Positions 26,035-35,057 of a stretch of DNA of 64,000 nucleotides are shown one piece after another (the first letter of the stretch is position 1; each line of letters opens with the position of its first letter). The notes beneath the pieces are model-generated. The model was not told the DNA's origin. It saw only the letters and a program-made list of their open reading frames with translations, and made no database searches. The DNA comes from Streptococcus sanguinis (GTDB taxonomy: Bacteria > Bacillota > Bacilli > Lactobacillales > Streptococcaceae): assembly GCA_013378335.1 (NCBI GenBank), contig CP040556.1, positions 2,046,001 to 2,110,000 of the forward strand, in the 5' to 3' direction. A program made the position numbers and the translations under genes.

Positions 26035-26483
26035 GCTCGCACCTCCAAATAATCTCTCAACCTGTCCTGCAACTGTGGAACAACCTTTTCATCTGCTAAA
26101 AATTGGCTCACATCCATCAGCTGATAAGTCTGGCCCTCATCACCAAAAACGATGCTGGCAAATTCTTCCTGAGTGATGGTTCCCACCATAAAAATAGAGG
26201 TTTTGTCTGGATTAAGCATTCCTTGATATTCCTTAGCCCAGACAATATCCGCTTCTTCAAGCTTCAAACCTAGCTCTTCAAAAACCTCTCGTTGGACGCA
26301 TTCAAAAGGAGTCTCCTCACCCTCGCGGCCACCGCCCGGCAGCTCCCACATATTTGGCCAAGGAATGGTTGAAATATCATCTCGCAAGATGGTCAGCAGC
26401 TTGTCAGCACAGATCAAGGCAATCTTGCAGCCAGAAAATTCCATCTGTTTGTGCAGTAAATCTAGTCCTTCTGCATTTGCCAT
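26031..26483 (-). CDS. NUDIX hydrolase
   Basis: A 150-residue MutT-like pyrophosphohydrolase. The NUDIX box reads GGGREGEETPFECVQREVFE followed by ELG, fitting the G-x5-E-x7-REUxEExGU pattern with all catalytic glutamates. Substrate is unknown, probably a nucleoside diphosphate derivative. It lies 9 nt after the DUF3013 gene and overlaps the GNAT gene. Confidence 0.88.
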   Translation of the reverse strand: MANAEGLDLLHKQMEFSGCKIALICADKLLTILRDDISTIPWPNMWELPGGGREGEETPFECVQREVFEELGLKLEEADIVWAKEYQGMLNPDKTSIFMVGTITQEEFASIVFGDEGQTYQLMDVSQFLADEKVVPQLQDRLRDYLEVRA

Positions 26484-26492
26484 AAGCGCCTC

Positions 26493-26963
26493 CTAATACC
26501 TCGGATAAGGATAAAAGTCCGTCTCAGCCAAGTCCGCTCTGCCATTTTCAAAAGCCTCAGCATTCCAAGCCAGCTCAAACTCTGCTGCCTCTGGGTCTGC
26601 TAAAAAGTCCATGAGTGCATCGAGACCAGACTCAGCTGTTTGGGTTAGGAAATCCACGAAATAAGCCAGAAACTCCCGTGACAGCCCTTTTTTAGGCTCA
26701 TAGGGTAGGGCTGCCAGATAGTCCTCAGCCTCAAAACGAGACTTGATTGGATTATAGAAAAGCACGGCTTCCTCAAAGTAAATATCTTCAGCCGAGGCAT
26801 TGCCCTCAGCATCAACAGTTTCAACCCCGCCCGGATTTTGCACCTCAAGTAAAAAGTCCACTTCCACTGCGTGATTCTTCTTGTCCCAGTTTATCTCATA
26901 GTCAAAAGGAAAGTTCTTCCCCATTTCCTCGTCCAATATCTCCAAAAAACCGTACTTAGCCAT
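26493..26963 (-). CDS. DUF3013-family protein
   Basis: A very acidic 156-residue soluble protein. The start MAKYGFLEILDEEMGKNFPF and the end YPYPRY match streptococcal DUF3013 proteins as I remember them. There is no catalytic motif. It is first in the leftward operon with NUDIX and GNAT genes and divergent from rarA, with a shared AT-rich intergenic region of about 87 bp. Confidence 0.75.
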   Translation of the reverse strand: MAKYGFLEILDEEMGKNFPFDYEINWDKKNHAVEVDFLLEVQNPGGVETVDAEGNASAEDIYFEEAVLFYNPIKSRFEAEDYLAALPYEPKKGLSREFLAYFVDFLTQTAESGLDALMDFLADPEAAEFELAWNAEAFENGRADLAETDFYPYPRY

Positions 26964-27050
26964 GATTTCCTCTTTTCATTGTGATAAAATATTACTATCT
27001 ACAATAGTAACACAAAAATCCAAGAAAAACACTTGCAGAAAGGAAATCTT

Positions 27051-28318
27051 ATGCCAGAAAACCTAGCCCTGAGCATGCGGCCTACTGACATTGATCAGAT
27101 CATCGGCCAGCAACATCTGGTCGGACCCGGGAAAATCATCCGGCGCATGGTTGAAGCCAACCGCCTGTCCTCGATGATTCTCTACGGACCACCCGGCATC
27201 GGCAAGACCTCTATTGCCTCGGCTATTGCCGGCACAACTAAATATGCCTTTCGGACCTTTAACGCCACCGTAGATAGCAAGAAGCGCCTGCAAGAAATCG
27301 CTGAGGAGGCTAAATTTTCCGGCGGTCTGGTTCTCCTGCTGGATGAGATTCACCGCTTAGATAAAACAAAACAAGACTTCCTACTGCCGCTATTAGAAAG
27401 CGGTCTGGTCATCATGATTGGAGCGACGACAGAAAATCCTTTCTTTTCTGTCACTCCCGCTATTCGAAGCCGGGTTCAGATATTTGAGCTTGAGCCCCTC
27501 AGCAACGACGACATCCGGACAGCCATCCAGCTAGCCTTGACGGATAAGGAACGAGGATTTGATTTTCCAGTGGAGCTAGACGATGAGGCTCTGGATTTCA
27601 TTGCTATCTCTACCAACGGAGACCTGCGCTCTGCCTATAACTCGCTGGATTTAGCCGTACTCTCTACTCCAGAAGATGACAAGGGCATCCGCCACATCAC
27701 GCTTGATGTCATGGAAAACAGCCTGCAAAAGAGCTACATCACCATGGATAAGGACGGGGATGGCCATTACGATGTCCTCTCTGCCCTGCAGAAGTCCATC
27801 CGTGGCTCCGATGTCAATGCTAGCCTCCACTACGCAGCTCGGCTCGTTGAGGCAGGAGATCTTCCTAGCCTAGCTCGACGCTTGACCGTTATCGCTTACG
27901 AGGATATTGGTCTGGCAAATCCAGATGCTCAAGTTCATACCGTTACAGCTCTGGAAGCAGCTCAGCGGATCGGTTTTCCTGAAGCCCGTATCCTCATTGC
28001 CAATATTGTTATCGATCTGGCCCTATCTCCCAAGTCCAACTCAGCCTATCTGGCCATGGACAAGGCCTTAGCTGACTTACGAAAGAATGGAAATCTGCCC
28101 ATCCCCGACACTTACGAGATGGCCACTATGCCGGCAGCAAGGAATTAGGCAACGCACAGGACTATCTCTACCCTCACTCCTATCCTGGCAATTGGGTCAA
28201 GCAGGACTATCTGCCCGACAAGATAAAAGACGCCAATTATTTCACTCCTAATGAGAATGGCAAATACGAGCGAGCCCTTGGAATGACCAAGGATAAGATT
28301 GATGACTTAAAAAAATGA
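27051..28318 (+). pseudogene. rarA: Replication-associated recombination protein A, frameshifted near the end
   Basis: A RarA/MgsA clamp-loader-like AAA+ ATPase acting at stalled replication forks. Walker A YGPPGIGKTS is at residues 45-54, Walker B VLLLDEIHRLDK follows, then the sensor GATTENPFF. The frame breaks at CCCCGACACTTACG (28103-28116). Adding one C restores PDHLRDGHYAGSKELGNAQD and reads to KIDDLKK at 28318, giving 422 residues, the normal length. As read, the protein stops at 28148 after about 365 residues, losing the last part of the tetramerisation region. Sequencing error is as likely as real mutation. The ATG at 27051 (MPENLALSMRP) has AAAGGAA upstream. Confidence 0.9.
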
Positions 28319-28385
28319 TGACATCGTTTGCAAAAAATCACATTTTTCTCTTGAATTTTTCAAAATTTATGGTATCATAATTATA

Positions 28386-28579
28386 GAAACGCTGTGGTGT
28401 ACGACTTCACACTTAAGTGTTGACCGACTATTTTTTGTATTATTAGGGAAACAAAAGACTTCTAACAGCATGCAAGCCGTGTCACGCGGAAGCAGCTTCA
28501 GTTAGAGCGAGTTGCCCACCTGCTTAATTGCGCGGGTTCAATACAAATCGTGAAGGTCCGGCACCAATACAGCTTTTTC
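28386..28579 (+). ncRNA. ssrS: 6S RNA (RNA polymerase-binding regulatory RNA)
   Basis: A GC-richer, highly structured stretch of about 190 bp with no coding frame. Its ends pair: GCTGTGGTG (28391-28399) with CACC and ACAGC (28562-28573), followed by TTTTTCT, and a central pair of unpaired strands can form the large 6S bubble. A promoter-like TTGAAT and TATCAT pair lies just upstream. The position directly after rarA matches the location of 6S-1 RNA near the rarA gene in Bacillus. 6S RNA sequesters the housekeeping RNA polymerase in stationary phase. Confidence 0.7.
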
Positions 28580-28583
28580 TATT

Positions 28584-28656
28584 GCCTCCTTAGCTCAGCT
28601 GGCAGAGCAGCGGACTCTTAATCCGTGGGTCGCAGGTTCGATCCCTGCAGGGGGCA
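28584..28656 (+). tRNA. tRNA-Lys (anticodon CTT)
   Basis: A 73-nt cloverleaf: acceptor GCCTCCT with AGGGGGC and discriminator A, D-arm GCTC-GAGC, anticodon arm GCGGA-CTCTTAA-TCCGT with CTT at positions 34-36, and T-arm GCAGG-TTCGATC-CCTGC. CCA is not encoded. The 3' 11 nt are shared with the integrated element as attL. It starts 5 nt after the T-run of 6S RNA. Confidence 0.95.
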
Positions 28657-28657
28657 T
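28646..28657 (+). repeat. attL core of the tRNA-Lys element
   Basis: TGCAGGGGGCAT, the 3' end of the tRNA gene plus one base; identical to the right-hand copy at 35339-35350. Confidence 0.85.
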
Positions 28658-28674
28658 CTAAATCAACAGGAAGA

Positions 28675-28698
28675 AGCCTTGGTTTACAAGGCTTTTTT
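28675..28698 (+). terminator. Terminator after tRNA-Lys
   Basis: AGCCTTG (28675-28681) pairs with CAAGGCT (28687-28693), followed by TTTTT. A related hairpin follows attR (about 35367-35394), so the element brought in its own copy of the tRNA terminator. Confidence 0.8.
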
Positions 28699-28714
28699 GC
28701 TTGTCTATAACTGA

Positions 28715-28735
28715 TTTGCCCCATCATTTGCCCCA
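28715..28735 (+). repeat. Left arm-type repeats, two TTTGCCCCA
   Basis: Two copies of TTTGCCCCA (28715-28723 and 28727-28735) just outside the integrase stop. The same pair, in the same orientation, occurs at 35216-35224 and 35227-35235 near attR. They are the probable integrase arm-binding sites. Confidence 0.7.
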
Positions 28736-28742
28736 CATTTTT

Positions 28743-29882
28743 TTATGAGCAATCTTTCCAGACATCTCTGATTTGATTAAATTCCTCAAAAATTTTCTCC
28801 TCTAAAGTGTGTCCATATACTTCTACTAACATTGAAATATCTCTATGCCCTAGAATTTTTGCAATAACTCCAAGGTCAAAACCTTTGTGCCAGAGGTAAC
28901 TTCCATAGGTATGACGTGCTCCTTTTGTCGTGATAATTGGATAAATATCTAATTCATTTAAAAGAACACTCAAAGCTTTATTGACACTTGCAATGTCTGG
29001 TACCAAGTGAATATATCCATAATGCTGAAAAATCATTTTATACCTATTCTTGATTCCTAGCTCTTTATTAGCTTTCTCTTGTTCAATTTTTAGGAATTGA
29101 AATATCTTAATACATTCTTCGTCTATCGGTACCATCCGAATAGACGTTTTATTTTTGGGAGGGACAAATTTATGAGAAAGGGTATTAAACCTCCTATATG
29201 TTTTTAGCAGTCCTCTGTCAAAATCAACTTCATTCCAAGTTAACGCTATTCACTCTCCAAACCTCATGCCTGTTTTTAATAGAAAATAGACGATATAAGG
29301 AACAATTGAACGTTGGTAATCAAATTTTCTCTTTACTGCTAAAAGTAAATCCAGATAGTCCTTTTCTGTATGTAAATATTTCTCTTCTGTCATCTGTTGT
29401 TCTTTGGATGAAAATAACTCGACATGTTGTGTAAAATCATCTATTAGAACTTTGTCGGCAATTGCCATTTGGATGCTCTGATGAATCCCAGTATTCAATC
29501 TACCAAGAAAATTTCTACCAACTGTTTGTCCATACTTATTCATAATTCTTTGGTATTCACTCGCACGAATTTGAGTGACTTTTTTATTTCCAAATAATCT
29601 TTCAATTGTGTTTTTACGGAGAAGATATTTTTTCTTTGTCTCTTCCGATCTACTACTCGGTAGAATTTTTAGTTCAAGCCATTCTTGATACAGATCTACA
29701 AGAGAAATATCTCTAGAAATTCTTTTCCCTAAACGAAGTTCTTGCAGAATCGGTTCAGCTTCTGACTCTGCAAGTTTTTTTGTTTTAAAACCACTATTAT
29801 GAGCAACAGTTTTTCCCTCGCTACGAATTTCATAGGTCCATAAATTACTATCTCCTCGCTTTCGATAACGAACACTTGCCAT
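28743..29882 (-). pseudogene. int: Tyrosine-recombinase integrase with an in-frame stop
   Basis: The full frame would give 379 residues: an N-terminal arm-binding domain (MASVRYRKRGDSNLWTYEIR), a SAM-like core-binding domain (about 65-165) and a catalytic domain with Arg in TGMRFGE, HTYGSYLWHKG, LGHRDISM and Tyr in LVEVYGHT. A TGA at 29250-29252 sits between TGMRFGE and IALTWNEVDFD, where relatives have Leu (TTA), so one T-to-G change explains it. The two halves are in the same frame, unlike the frameshifts elsewhere. The integrase is probably dead unless the stop is read through or is an error. It lies beside attL, as usual. Confidence 0.9.
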
Positions 29883-29883
29883 A

Positions 29884-30072
29884 TTACGCCACCTCTGTTC
29901 CTAGAATCTCATTTACAACACTTTTTGGAACAACCATCAAACGTTTGCGATTATAAAATGTATAGCCTCGTGATACAAGTAATTCTCTTGCCTGATGAAT
30001 GATATCATTCGCTGTATGAGGGCGATAGCCCATTTCAATTAATTCTTTGTTACTAATTAAATTATGATCCAT
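29884..30072 (-). CDS. DUF3173-family protein, probable excisionase-like partner
   Basis: A 62-residue basic protein with a helix-turn-helix-like pattern: ISNKELIEMGYRPHTANDII, then ARELLVSRGYTFYNRKRL, ending VPKSVVNEILG. DUF3173 genes sit directly upstream of integrase genes in many Gram-positive integrative elements, here with one base between them. A role in directing excision is inferred from that context. It has a strong AGGAGG ribosome site. Confidence 0.8.
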   Translation of the reverse strand: MDHNLISNKELIEMGYRPHTANDIIHQARELLVSRGYTFYNRKRLMVVPKSVVNEILGTEVA

Positions 30073-30083
30073 AGTTATCCTCC

Positions 30084-31061
30084 TTATTTATTTTCTAAAT
30101 TCAGAAACTCGCCTATAAGTAGTTGTAATTCTGCATTTAATTTAGGGAGATTCTGTATTAATACTTCTTTTAATTCTTCCGCAAATTGGTTCGTTTCTTC
30201 TCTCAATAGTTTGCGGACTCTTGTTTTTTTCTTTTTGATGCTGTCTGATTTTAAATTTGGAAAAGCCAATGATAACAGTTCAGGATTGTTGAGAAAGATA
30301 ATTGTAAATGCTCTTTGATCCACTCGAATATGTTCTAGCTTATAAAATCCGAAATTATCAAGTCGATTCATAATATCTTGGACCATCTCCTCACCAATCG
30401 CTTTGGTTCTGAGTTGGAACTCCAGTCTCCACCAAAACGGATTTACATCCAAATCTAGCTTCTCTTCTCGCTTGTGAGCAATGATTTCTTTATTCTTATC
30501 ATATAACCTAACTTGTACATTACTACCGCTAGAACCCCAATATTTCGTCTCTAATTCGCCCCCTCGACCATAGAAGACCTTATGGGTAACACCACCTTTA
30601 ATATGTTGCAAATTAACGATCTCAGGCCTGTTGAAAATGTCAAATGCCAAATCAAAACGAGACAAACGTACCGTCAATGAATTCAATCTGGCAAAGTACA
30701 TTAATTGCCTCCATACTTTCATTCCATCAAATTCTTTTAAAGTATTAGGATTGAAATCAATTCGAATCAATTGTTCACCTCCATAAATGGCTAATTGGAA
30801 AAATATAATATTGATTGAATCATACTCATTAAAATATTTAGCTAAAGTAAAGACATCATCTCGTACGTTATCATGTATTTCAAATGAGTCAACTTTTGCA
30901 CTTATTGCCTGTTTCAGATTTTTGAAAATTCGTCTTAGGGAACCAGTGTCTGTATCCCAGATAACCGTTAATCTATCAATACTGACATCGAACCGCTGTA
31001 CTAATTCTCCCACATCACATCGTTCTTGAATGCTTCTTAAATCTTGTATAGAAACCAACAA
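30084..31061 (-). CDS. Rep_trans-like replication initiator or relaxase of the element
   Basis: A 325-residue protein resembling rolling-circle initiators of PF02486 type: the strand SLTVRLSRFDLAFDIF with the conserved R-x-D-x-A-x-D, YWGSSGSNVQVRLYDKNKEI, and WWRLEFQLRTKAI, a typical K/R-x-E metal-site region. Such proteins nick the element's origin for autonomous replication after excision or for mobilisation. The only suitable start is TTG at 31061, with AAGGGGGG six nucleotides upstream. It lies 11 nt before the DUF3173 gene and directly after a strongly palindromic region that is the likely origin. Confidence 0.75.
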   Translation of the reverse strand: MLVSIQDLRSIQERCDVGELVQRFDVSIDRLTVIWDTDTGSLRRIFKNLKQAISAKVDSFEIHDNVRDDVFTLAKYFNEYDSINIIFFQLAIYGGEQLIRIDFNPNTLKEFDGMKVWRQLMYFARLNSLTVRLSRFDLAFDIFNRPEIVNLQHIKGGVTHKVFYGRGGELETKYWGSSGSNVQVRLYDKNKEIIAHKREEKLDLDVNPFWWRLEFQLRTKAIGEEMVQDIMNRLDNFGFYKLEHIRVDQRAFTIIFLNNPELLSLAFPNLKSDSIKKKKTRVRKLLREETNQFAEELKEVLIQNLPKLNAELQLLIGEFLNLENK

Positions 31062-31109
31062 AATTGTCCCCCCTTCTTTTAGATTTTTTAGGCCTCAGAA
31101 ACACCGTCA

Positions 31110-31290
31110 AATCAACGTTTGCTCGTTCCGTCGTTCTTTGGGCGTTGCCCTAAGTGTACCTTTTTGCTGGCTGTTAGAATAGCCAGCTTTTGCTTGGCTA
31201 GAAATTGTCTGGACGGCAGTCTGCAGGACTTCGCCTGACTTCCCGTCAGGCTCGTCCCTTGTCCTTGTCCACACAATTTCTAGCTCCAAG
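31110..31290. promoter_or_regulatory. Palindrome-rich region, candidate oriT/origin of the element
   Basis: A GC-richer non-coding block immediately 5' of the initiator gene. Visible hairpins are GCTGGCT with AGCCAGC (about 31166-31187), GCCTGAC with GTCAGGC (about 31233-31251), and an outer pair GCTAGAAATTGT (31197-31208) with ACAATTTCTAGC (31273-31284). It contrasts with AT-rich DNA on both sides. Origins of rolling-circle elements look like this and lie at this position. Confidence 0.55.
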
Positions 31291-31376
31291 GCTTCGAATA
31301 GTCATAAGTCATAGTCTCGTCCTCAACTTCCTCCCCACTCACCAATCCTAAACTTACGAGCTATTTTGTATTATTT

Positions 31377-31468
31377 ATAACTTATTTATAAGTTATAAAT
31401 ATATTTTATAAAAAATATTTTAATTAGTCAACTAAAAACTTGATTTGTAAGTTTATAGGTGATAAAAT
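31377..31468 (+). promoter_or_regulatory. Operator and promoter of the element's XRE regulator
   Basis: TTGATT (31440-31445), 17-bp spacer, TAAAAT (31463-31468). Upstream is a 20-bp inverted repeat, ATAACTTAT-TT-ATAAGTTAT (31377-31396), in AT-rich DNA between the divergent regulator and initiator genes, a likely repressor site. Confidence 0.6.
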
Positions 31469-31496
31469 AAGTTAAAAATAAAAATAGGAGTTTCCC

Positions 31497-32006
31497 ATGA
31501 CCTTTATTATTCAAAATTTTGGACCCAATTTGGCACGACTACGCATAGAAAAAGGAGTAAGCCAAACTCAACTAGCTGAAGATTTAGGAATCGGTAAACA
31601 GTCCATCTCTGATTACGAAAAACAAAAAAGCTATCCTACCTTTGCAAATTTGGATAAGATAGCAGAATATTTTAATGCAACTCCAACCCAACTCTTTGGA
31701 ACGAGTAAAGAGATTGAGTTAGAAAAGAGTGTTCTTGAATCGAATGAATACTCTGATAAAGTAAGTGAAATCTTAAAAGCTGTTAAATACATCGAGCATT
31801 TCCTACATACTGATGGACAGTACTTAGAGGATTTACTTTACCTAACAAGAGGCAACCAACTATACACAGAAGATGGAAAAGAGTTGTATATTGATCCAAC
31901 TTCTCAGAAAAGAACACTTCATACCCAATATGAACCTGGTTTTATTGAAGCAAGAGATAAATCTCCACTAGAACTCTTAATTGAAAATAAGGAGCTATTA
32001 GATTAA
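31497..32006 (+). CDS. XRE/Cro-family regulator of the element
   Basis: A 169-residue protein with an N-terminal HTH of XRE type (LARLRIEKGVSQTQLAEDLG, then IGKQSISDYEKQKSYPTF) and a C-terminal region of unknown fold. It probably controls the divergent initiator-DUF3173-integrase genes, as lysogeny-type regulators do in other integrative elements. It has an AGGAG ribosome site and ends at a strong bidirectional terminator. Confidence 0.85.
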   Translation: MTFIIQNFGPNLARLRIEKGVSQTQLAEDLGIGKQSISDYEKQKSYPTFANLDKIAEYFNATPTQLFGTSKEIELEKSVLESNEYSDKVSEILKAVKYIEHFLHTDGQYLEDLLYLTRGNQLYTEDGKELYIDPTSQKRTLHTQYEPGFIEARDKSPLELLIENKELLD

Positions 32007-32010
32007 ATAA

Positions 32011-32037
32011 AAAAAGCGAGTTTTAGGCTCGCTTTTT
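32011..32037. terminator. Bidirectional terminator
   Basis: AAAAAGCGAG (32011-32020) pairs with CTCGCTTTTT (32028-32037) around TTTTAGG. It serves the XRE gene and the convergent small gene. Confidence 0.88.
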
Positions 32038-32235
32038 CTATTGTATAATCTTATTCTTCAGTTCTTCCGGTTGCTTAGTTGCATTGAACTCAACTCGTTT
32101 TGTTGTTCCATCTTTCTCAGTATGATAATAACTTGAATGTTTCAACACCCATTCTTTATTACCAATCATCAAACACTCCGCCTGTAAGTTGGTACATGAG
32201 GTAAATGTGTCCAAGGTTTTTACAATTCGCGCCAC
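32038..32235 (-). CDS. Small unknown protein of the element
   Basis: A 65-codon frame with a GTG start (MARIVKTLDTFTSCTNLQAE), ending KQPEELKNKIIQ just before the shared terminator. I do not recognise it. The nearest GGAG is about 20 nt upstream, too far, so the start is uncertain and the frame may be the remnant of a longer gene. Its clean ending at a terminator speaks for a real or recently real gene. Confidence 0.4.
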   Translation of the reverse strand: MARIVKTLDTFTSCTNLQAECLMIGNKEWVLKHSSYYHTEKDGTTKRVEFNATKQPEELKNKIIQ

Positions 32236-32319
32236 ATAAAGTTATTTAAGCATCTCCTTTTCTCTCATTACCATTTTCTGTTATAATAAATTGTACTTCT
32301 AAAATAGAAAGGTCTTAAG

Positions 32320-33465
32320 ATGACAACTCTTATTAAACATAAACGTGTAGAATTTTCAGAACTTTTTTATGACTTAGTTTTTGTTTTTGCAATTTCAAAA
32401 GTAACTACTTTAATTGACCATCTTCATAACGGTATTTTGACTTGGAATTCTTTCCTTGATTTTTTCATTGCTACTTTGGTTCTCATCGATTCCTGGATGA
32501 TTCAAACCGATTATACCAATCGCTATGGAAAGAACTCTTTATTTAACATAGTAATCATGTTTATCAAAATGGGAATTTTACTCTTTATAGCCAATATGAT
32601 TGGACCTGATTGGCAACAATATTTTCATTATCTCTGTTGGGCTATTGGTACATTAACCCTTACCTTATTTTTTCAATATTTGGTTGAATTTTTTAGAAAA
32701 TCAACCGATGATGTTAATCGGGAAAGTATCAAAGGTTTTCTATGGATAACAGGTCTAGGAAGTTTAGGAGTCTACCTAGCAGCTCTTCTTCCTATTTACG
32801 TTAGAGTCTATATCTTATTTGCTAGTATTCTGCTAACATTTATTATGCCAAGTATCTTGCTTAATAAAGGTAAGCATTACCAGGTAAATCTCCCCCATTT
32901 AATCGAGCGCATCTCCCTTCTTGTCATTATTACGTTTGGAGAGATGATTACGGAGCTAGCTAACCTCTTTACAATCGAGAATTTCTCGATTTATTCGGTT
33001 CTTTATTTCATTATTATGATTTCTCTGTTCTTGTTTTATTTTGGTCAATTCGACCATGCTATTGATCAAAAATCTAATCAAAAGGGGCTATTTCTAATTT
33101 ACAGTCACTATCCTATTTTCATTGGACTTATGATGATGACTGTATCGATGGGCTTTCTTCAGAATCCTGAAGCTAATCGTCTCTTTGCAACCAGCTTCTC
33201 TTATATCGGATTTGGCCTCTTTCAAGCTGCTGTCCTAGTAAATGGGCCCCATAACAAACACTATCTTCGCTATTCGAAAAGTTACTACTGTGTCCAAGCG
33301 ACACTCTATCTGGCTGCCTTGATTCTCTCTTTAATCTTTGCTTCTAATCCTATAATAGTAGTGAGTATAACAACCATTTTAGCTCTAGCTATAGCCATTC
33401 ATTTTATTTATTTTTATATGACACAGAATAAAAAATATTCCAAATCTAACTGGGGATTATTTTAA
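32320..33465 (+). CDS. LtrA-family (low temperature requirement A-like) membrane protein
   Basis: A 381-residue protein with about ten membrane segments. The N-terminus KHKRVEFSELFYDLVFVFAI is the LtrA signature, followed by the WMIQTDYTNRYG and ITFGEMI conserved patches. LtrA was linked to growth at low temperature in Listeria, but its transport or enzymatic role is not established. It appears to be the cargo gene of the integrative element, with an AGAAAGG ribosome site and its own terminator, which an IS later invaded. Confidence 0.85.
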   Translation: MTTLIKHKRVEFSELFYDLVFVFAISKVTTLIDHLHNGILTWNSFLDFFIATLVLIDSWMIQTDYTNRYGKNSLFNIVIMFIKMGILLFIANMIGPDWQQYFHYLCWAIGTLTLTLFFQYLVEFFRKSTDDVNRESIKGFLWITGLGSLGVYLAALLPIYVRVYILFASILLTFIMPSILLNKGKHYQVNLPHLIERISLLVIITFGEMITELANLFTIENFSIYSVLYFIIMISLFLFYFGQFDHAIDQKSNQKGLFLIYSHYPIFIGLMMMTVSMGFLQNPEANRLFATSFSYIGFGLFQAAVLVNGPHNKHYLRYSKSYYCVQATLYLAALILSLIFASNPIIVVSITTILALAIAIHFIYFYMTQNKKYSKSNWGLF

Positions 33466-33484
33466 TGAGTTTATAACATTAAAA

Positions 33485-33503
33485 AGCCTTGGGAACCAAG
33501 GCT
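33485..33503 (+). repeat. Left copy of the 19-bp target duplicated around the IS
   Basis: AGCCTTGGGAACCAAGGCT, a near-perfect palindrome, recurs at 35058-35076 on the other side of the IS. It was the hairpin of the LtrA gene's terminator; the T-run is now found only after the right copy. Confidence 0.8.
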
Positions 33504-35057
33504 TCAGACCGTAGACAAACATTCCAAATAGTGTTTGTCTTTTTCTGTTTGTCAGGCTAAAATTTCATCTTTTGATTTCATCTTTTGATAGCATAATGGT
33601 CATTTGAACAAAATAAAAAGGCTTCCCCACCCTCATTTTTACTAGTTTTTTGAGATTCAAACACGCCAAAGTAAGCCCAACCTTATCTTCCATCTTGGAC
33701 TTGCCTTTCTCTCTTGTATAACGGAGGTTGTGGTATTCTTTAGCTGTCCCAAAGAGCCGCTCAATGGTTTCTTTGCGCTTCTTATAGAGCTCCTTCATCC
33801 CTCTTTGGTGTCGAATCTCTTCACAACATTCAAGCGCATCTTTCCATACATGTCTTGTGATGACTTTCTGCTGATTCTGGCTCTGGGTACAAACAGATAA
33901 TAGGGGACAGGCGACACATACTGTTGAATCACTCTTATACTCACGGTAGCCTGCTCGGGTCGTCGTGCGATAGGTTAACACTTGGTTCTCTGGACAGAGG
34001 TAACAGTCATAATAGGAATCATAAACAAAATCATTGGGCCTTAAGTTCCCTTTTACACCCTTGGGGCGGGTATAAGGGAAGACAGGGGTAATCTCTCTGT
34101 CTAACAAAAATTTTGCAATACTTGGGGTTTTATAACCTGCATCTGCGATGAGATAGGTTGGATGAAAAGGCTCAATCTTGGCAAAAAGGGCAGGGAAAGC
34201 CTGACTATCATGAACATTTCCTGCTTCAACCGTATAAGCCAAGGCCCAACCATGCTTATCACACGCTACTTGGGCAGAATAGGCAAAGACTTCCTTGTGT
34301 TCCCCCTTGTGGAACCAACCACTCTCAGGATCTGTCCTTGAGATTTTCTTTTCCTTAGCCTCGCTTTCTTTTGCGGGCTTTAAGGGCTTTTTTTCGTGTT
34401 TTCTCCTATCTAAATCAATCTCAACTTCCAATTGCTCACTCATAAATGTAGCTTGTTGGGCAACCATTTCCTTATGATACTTGTGGCTGTTGGCTGCCGC
34501 TTTAATATGGGTTCCATCCACAAATATCTCAGAAGGATCAATCAAACCAGCACATAAAGCTTGATGGAGTACGTGTGAAAATATCTCAGTAATCAGTGCT
34601 TTATCTTGAAAACGACGGCTGTAATTCTTTCCATATGTGGTAAAATGAGGCACCTTGTCATCCAAGCTTAGTCCAAGAAACCAACGATAAGCTACGTTTA
34701 CTTCTATGTCTTTAATGGTTTGGCGCATGGAGCGAATGCCATAAAAACATTGAATCAAAGGAATTTTGACCAACATGACGGGATCTAGACTGGGACGACC
34801 CTGATCTGGGCTATAGGTTTCTTCAACCAAGTCATAGATAAAGTCAAAATCAACCTCCGCTTCCAATTGGCGAAGAAAGTGATCTTCTGGGACCAATTCG
34901 TCTATCGTATAGAAGCCATATTGGCAGCGATTATAATCAGATTTTTCTTTGTGAAACATAGGGAGCACCTCACAACTGTTCTTACCTCTATTATACGACT
35001 TTACAAAAAGAAAAGCCCTTAGAAACTTCTGTTCTTAGGACTTTGTCTTCAATCTGA
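33504..35057 (-). mobile_element. IS1182-family insertion sequence
   Basis: A 1554-bp element with imperfect terminal inverted repeats: TCAGACCGTAGACAAA at the left and, on the other strand, TCAGATTGAAGACAAA at the right. It is flanked by a 19-bp duplication of a terminator hairpin. One transposase gene fills it. IS1182-family elements are known for long target duplications and palindromic targets. Confidence 0.85.
33565..34959 (-). CDS. IS1182-family DDE transposase
   Basis: A 464-residue transposase. The N-terminal domain starts MFHKEKSDYNRCQYGFYTID. The DDE residues are visible at FVDGTHIKAAAN, YLIADAGYKTPS and KRKETIERLFGTAKE, and a Cys-rich insertion (CYLCPEN, VCVACPLLSVC) typical of this family lies between the second Asp and Glu. 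The frame is complete, so the IS may be active. A GTG nine nucleotides upstream is in frame, but ATG at 34959 has GAGGTG at the right distance. Confidence 0.92.
   Translation of the reverse strand: MFHKEKSDYNRCQYGFYTIDELVPEDHFLRQLEAEVDFDFIYDLVEETYSPDQGRPSLDPVMLVKIPLIQCFYGIRSMRQTIKDIEVNVAYRWFLGLSLDDKVPHFTTYGKNYSRRFQDKALITEIFSHVLHQALCAGLIDPSEIFVDGTHIKAAANSHKYHKEMVAQQATFMSEQLEVEIDLDRRKHEKKPLKPAKESEAKEKKISRTDPESGWFHKGEHKEVFAYSAQVACDKHGWALAYTVEAGNVHDSQAFPALFAKIEPFHPTYLIADAGYKTPSIAKFLLDREITPVFPYTRPKGVKGNLRPNDFVYDSYYDCYLCPENQVLTYRTTTRAGYREYKSDSTVCVACPLLSVCTQSQNQQKVITRHVWKDALECCEEIRHQRGMKELYKKRKETIERLFGTAKEYHNLRYTREKGKSKMEDKVGLTLACLNLKKLVKMRVGKPFYFVQMTIMLSKDEIKR

Noticed and set aside
28743-29882. 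Integrase gene as two separate functional genes
   Set aside because: Both halves are in one frame and together form one tyrosine recombinase; the second half has no start signals, so a nonsense mutation is the simpler reading.
31107-31289. 60-codon frame upstream of the initiator gene
   Set aside because: Falls entirely within the palindromic block; its codons follow the hairpins and there is no ribosome site. More likely an origin-like non-coding region.
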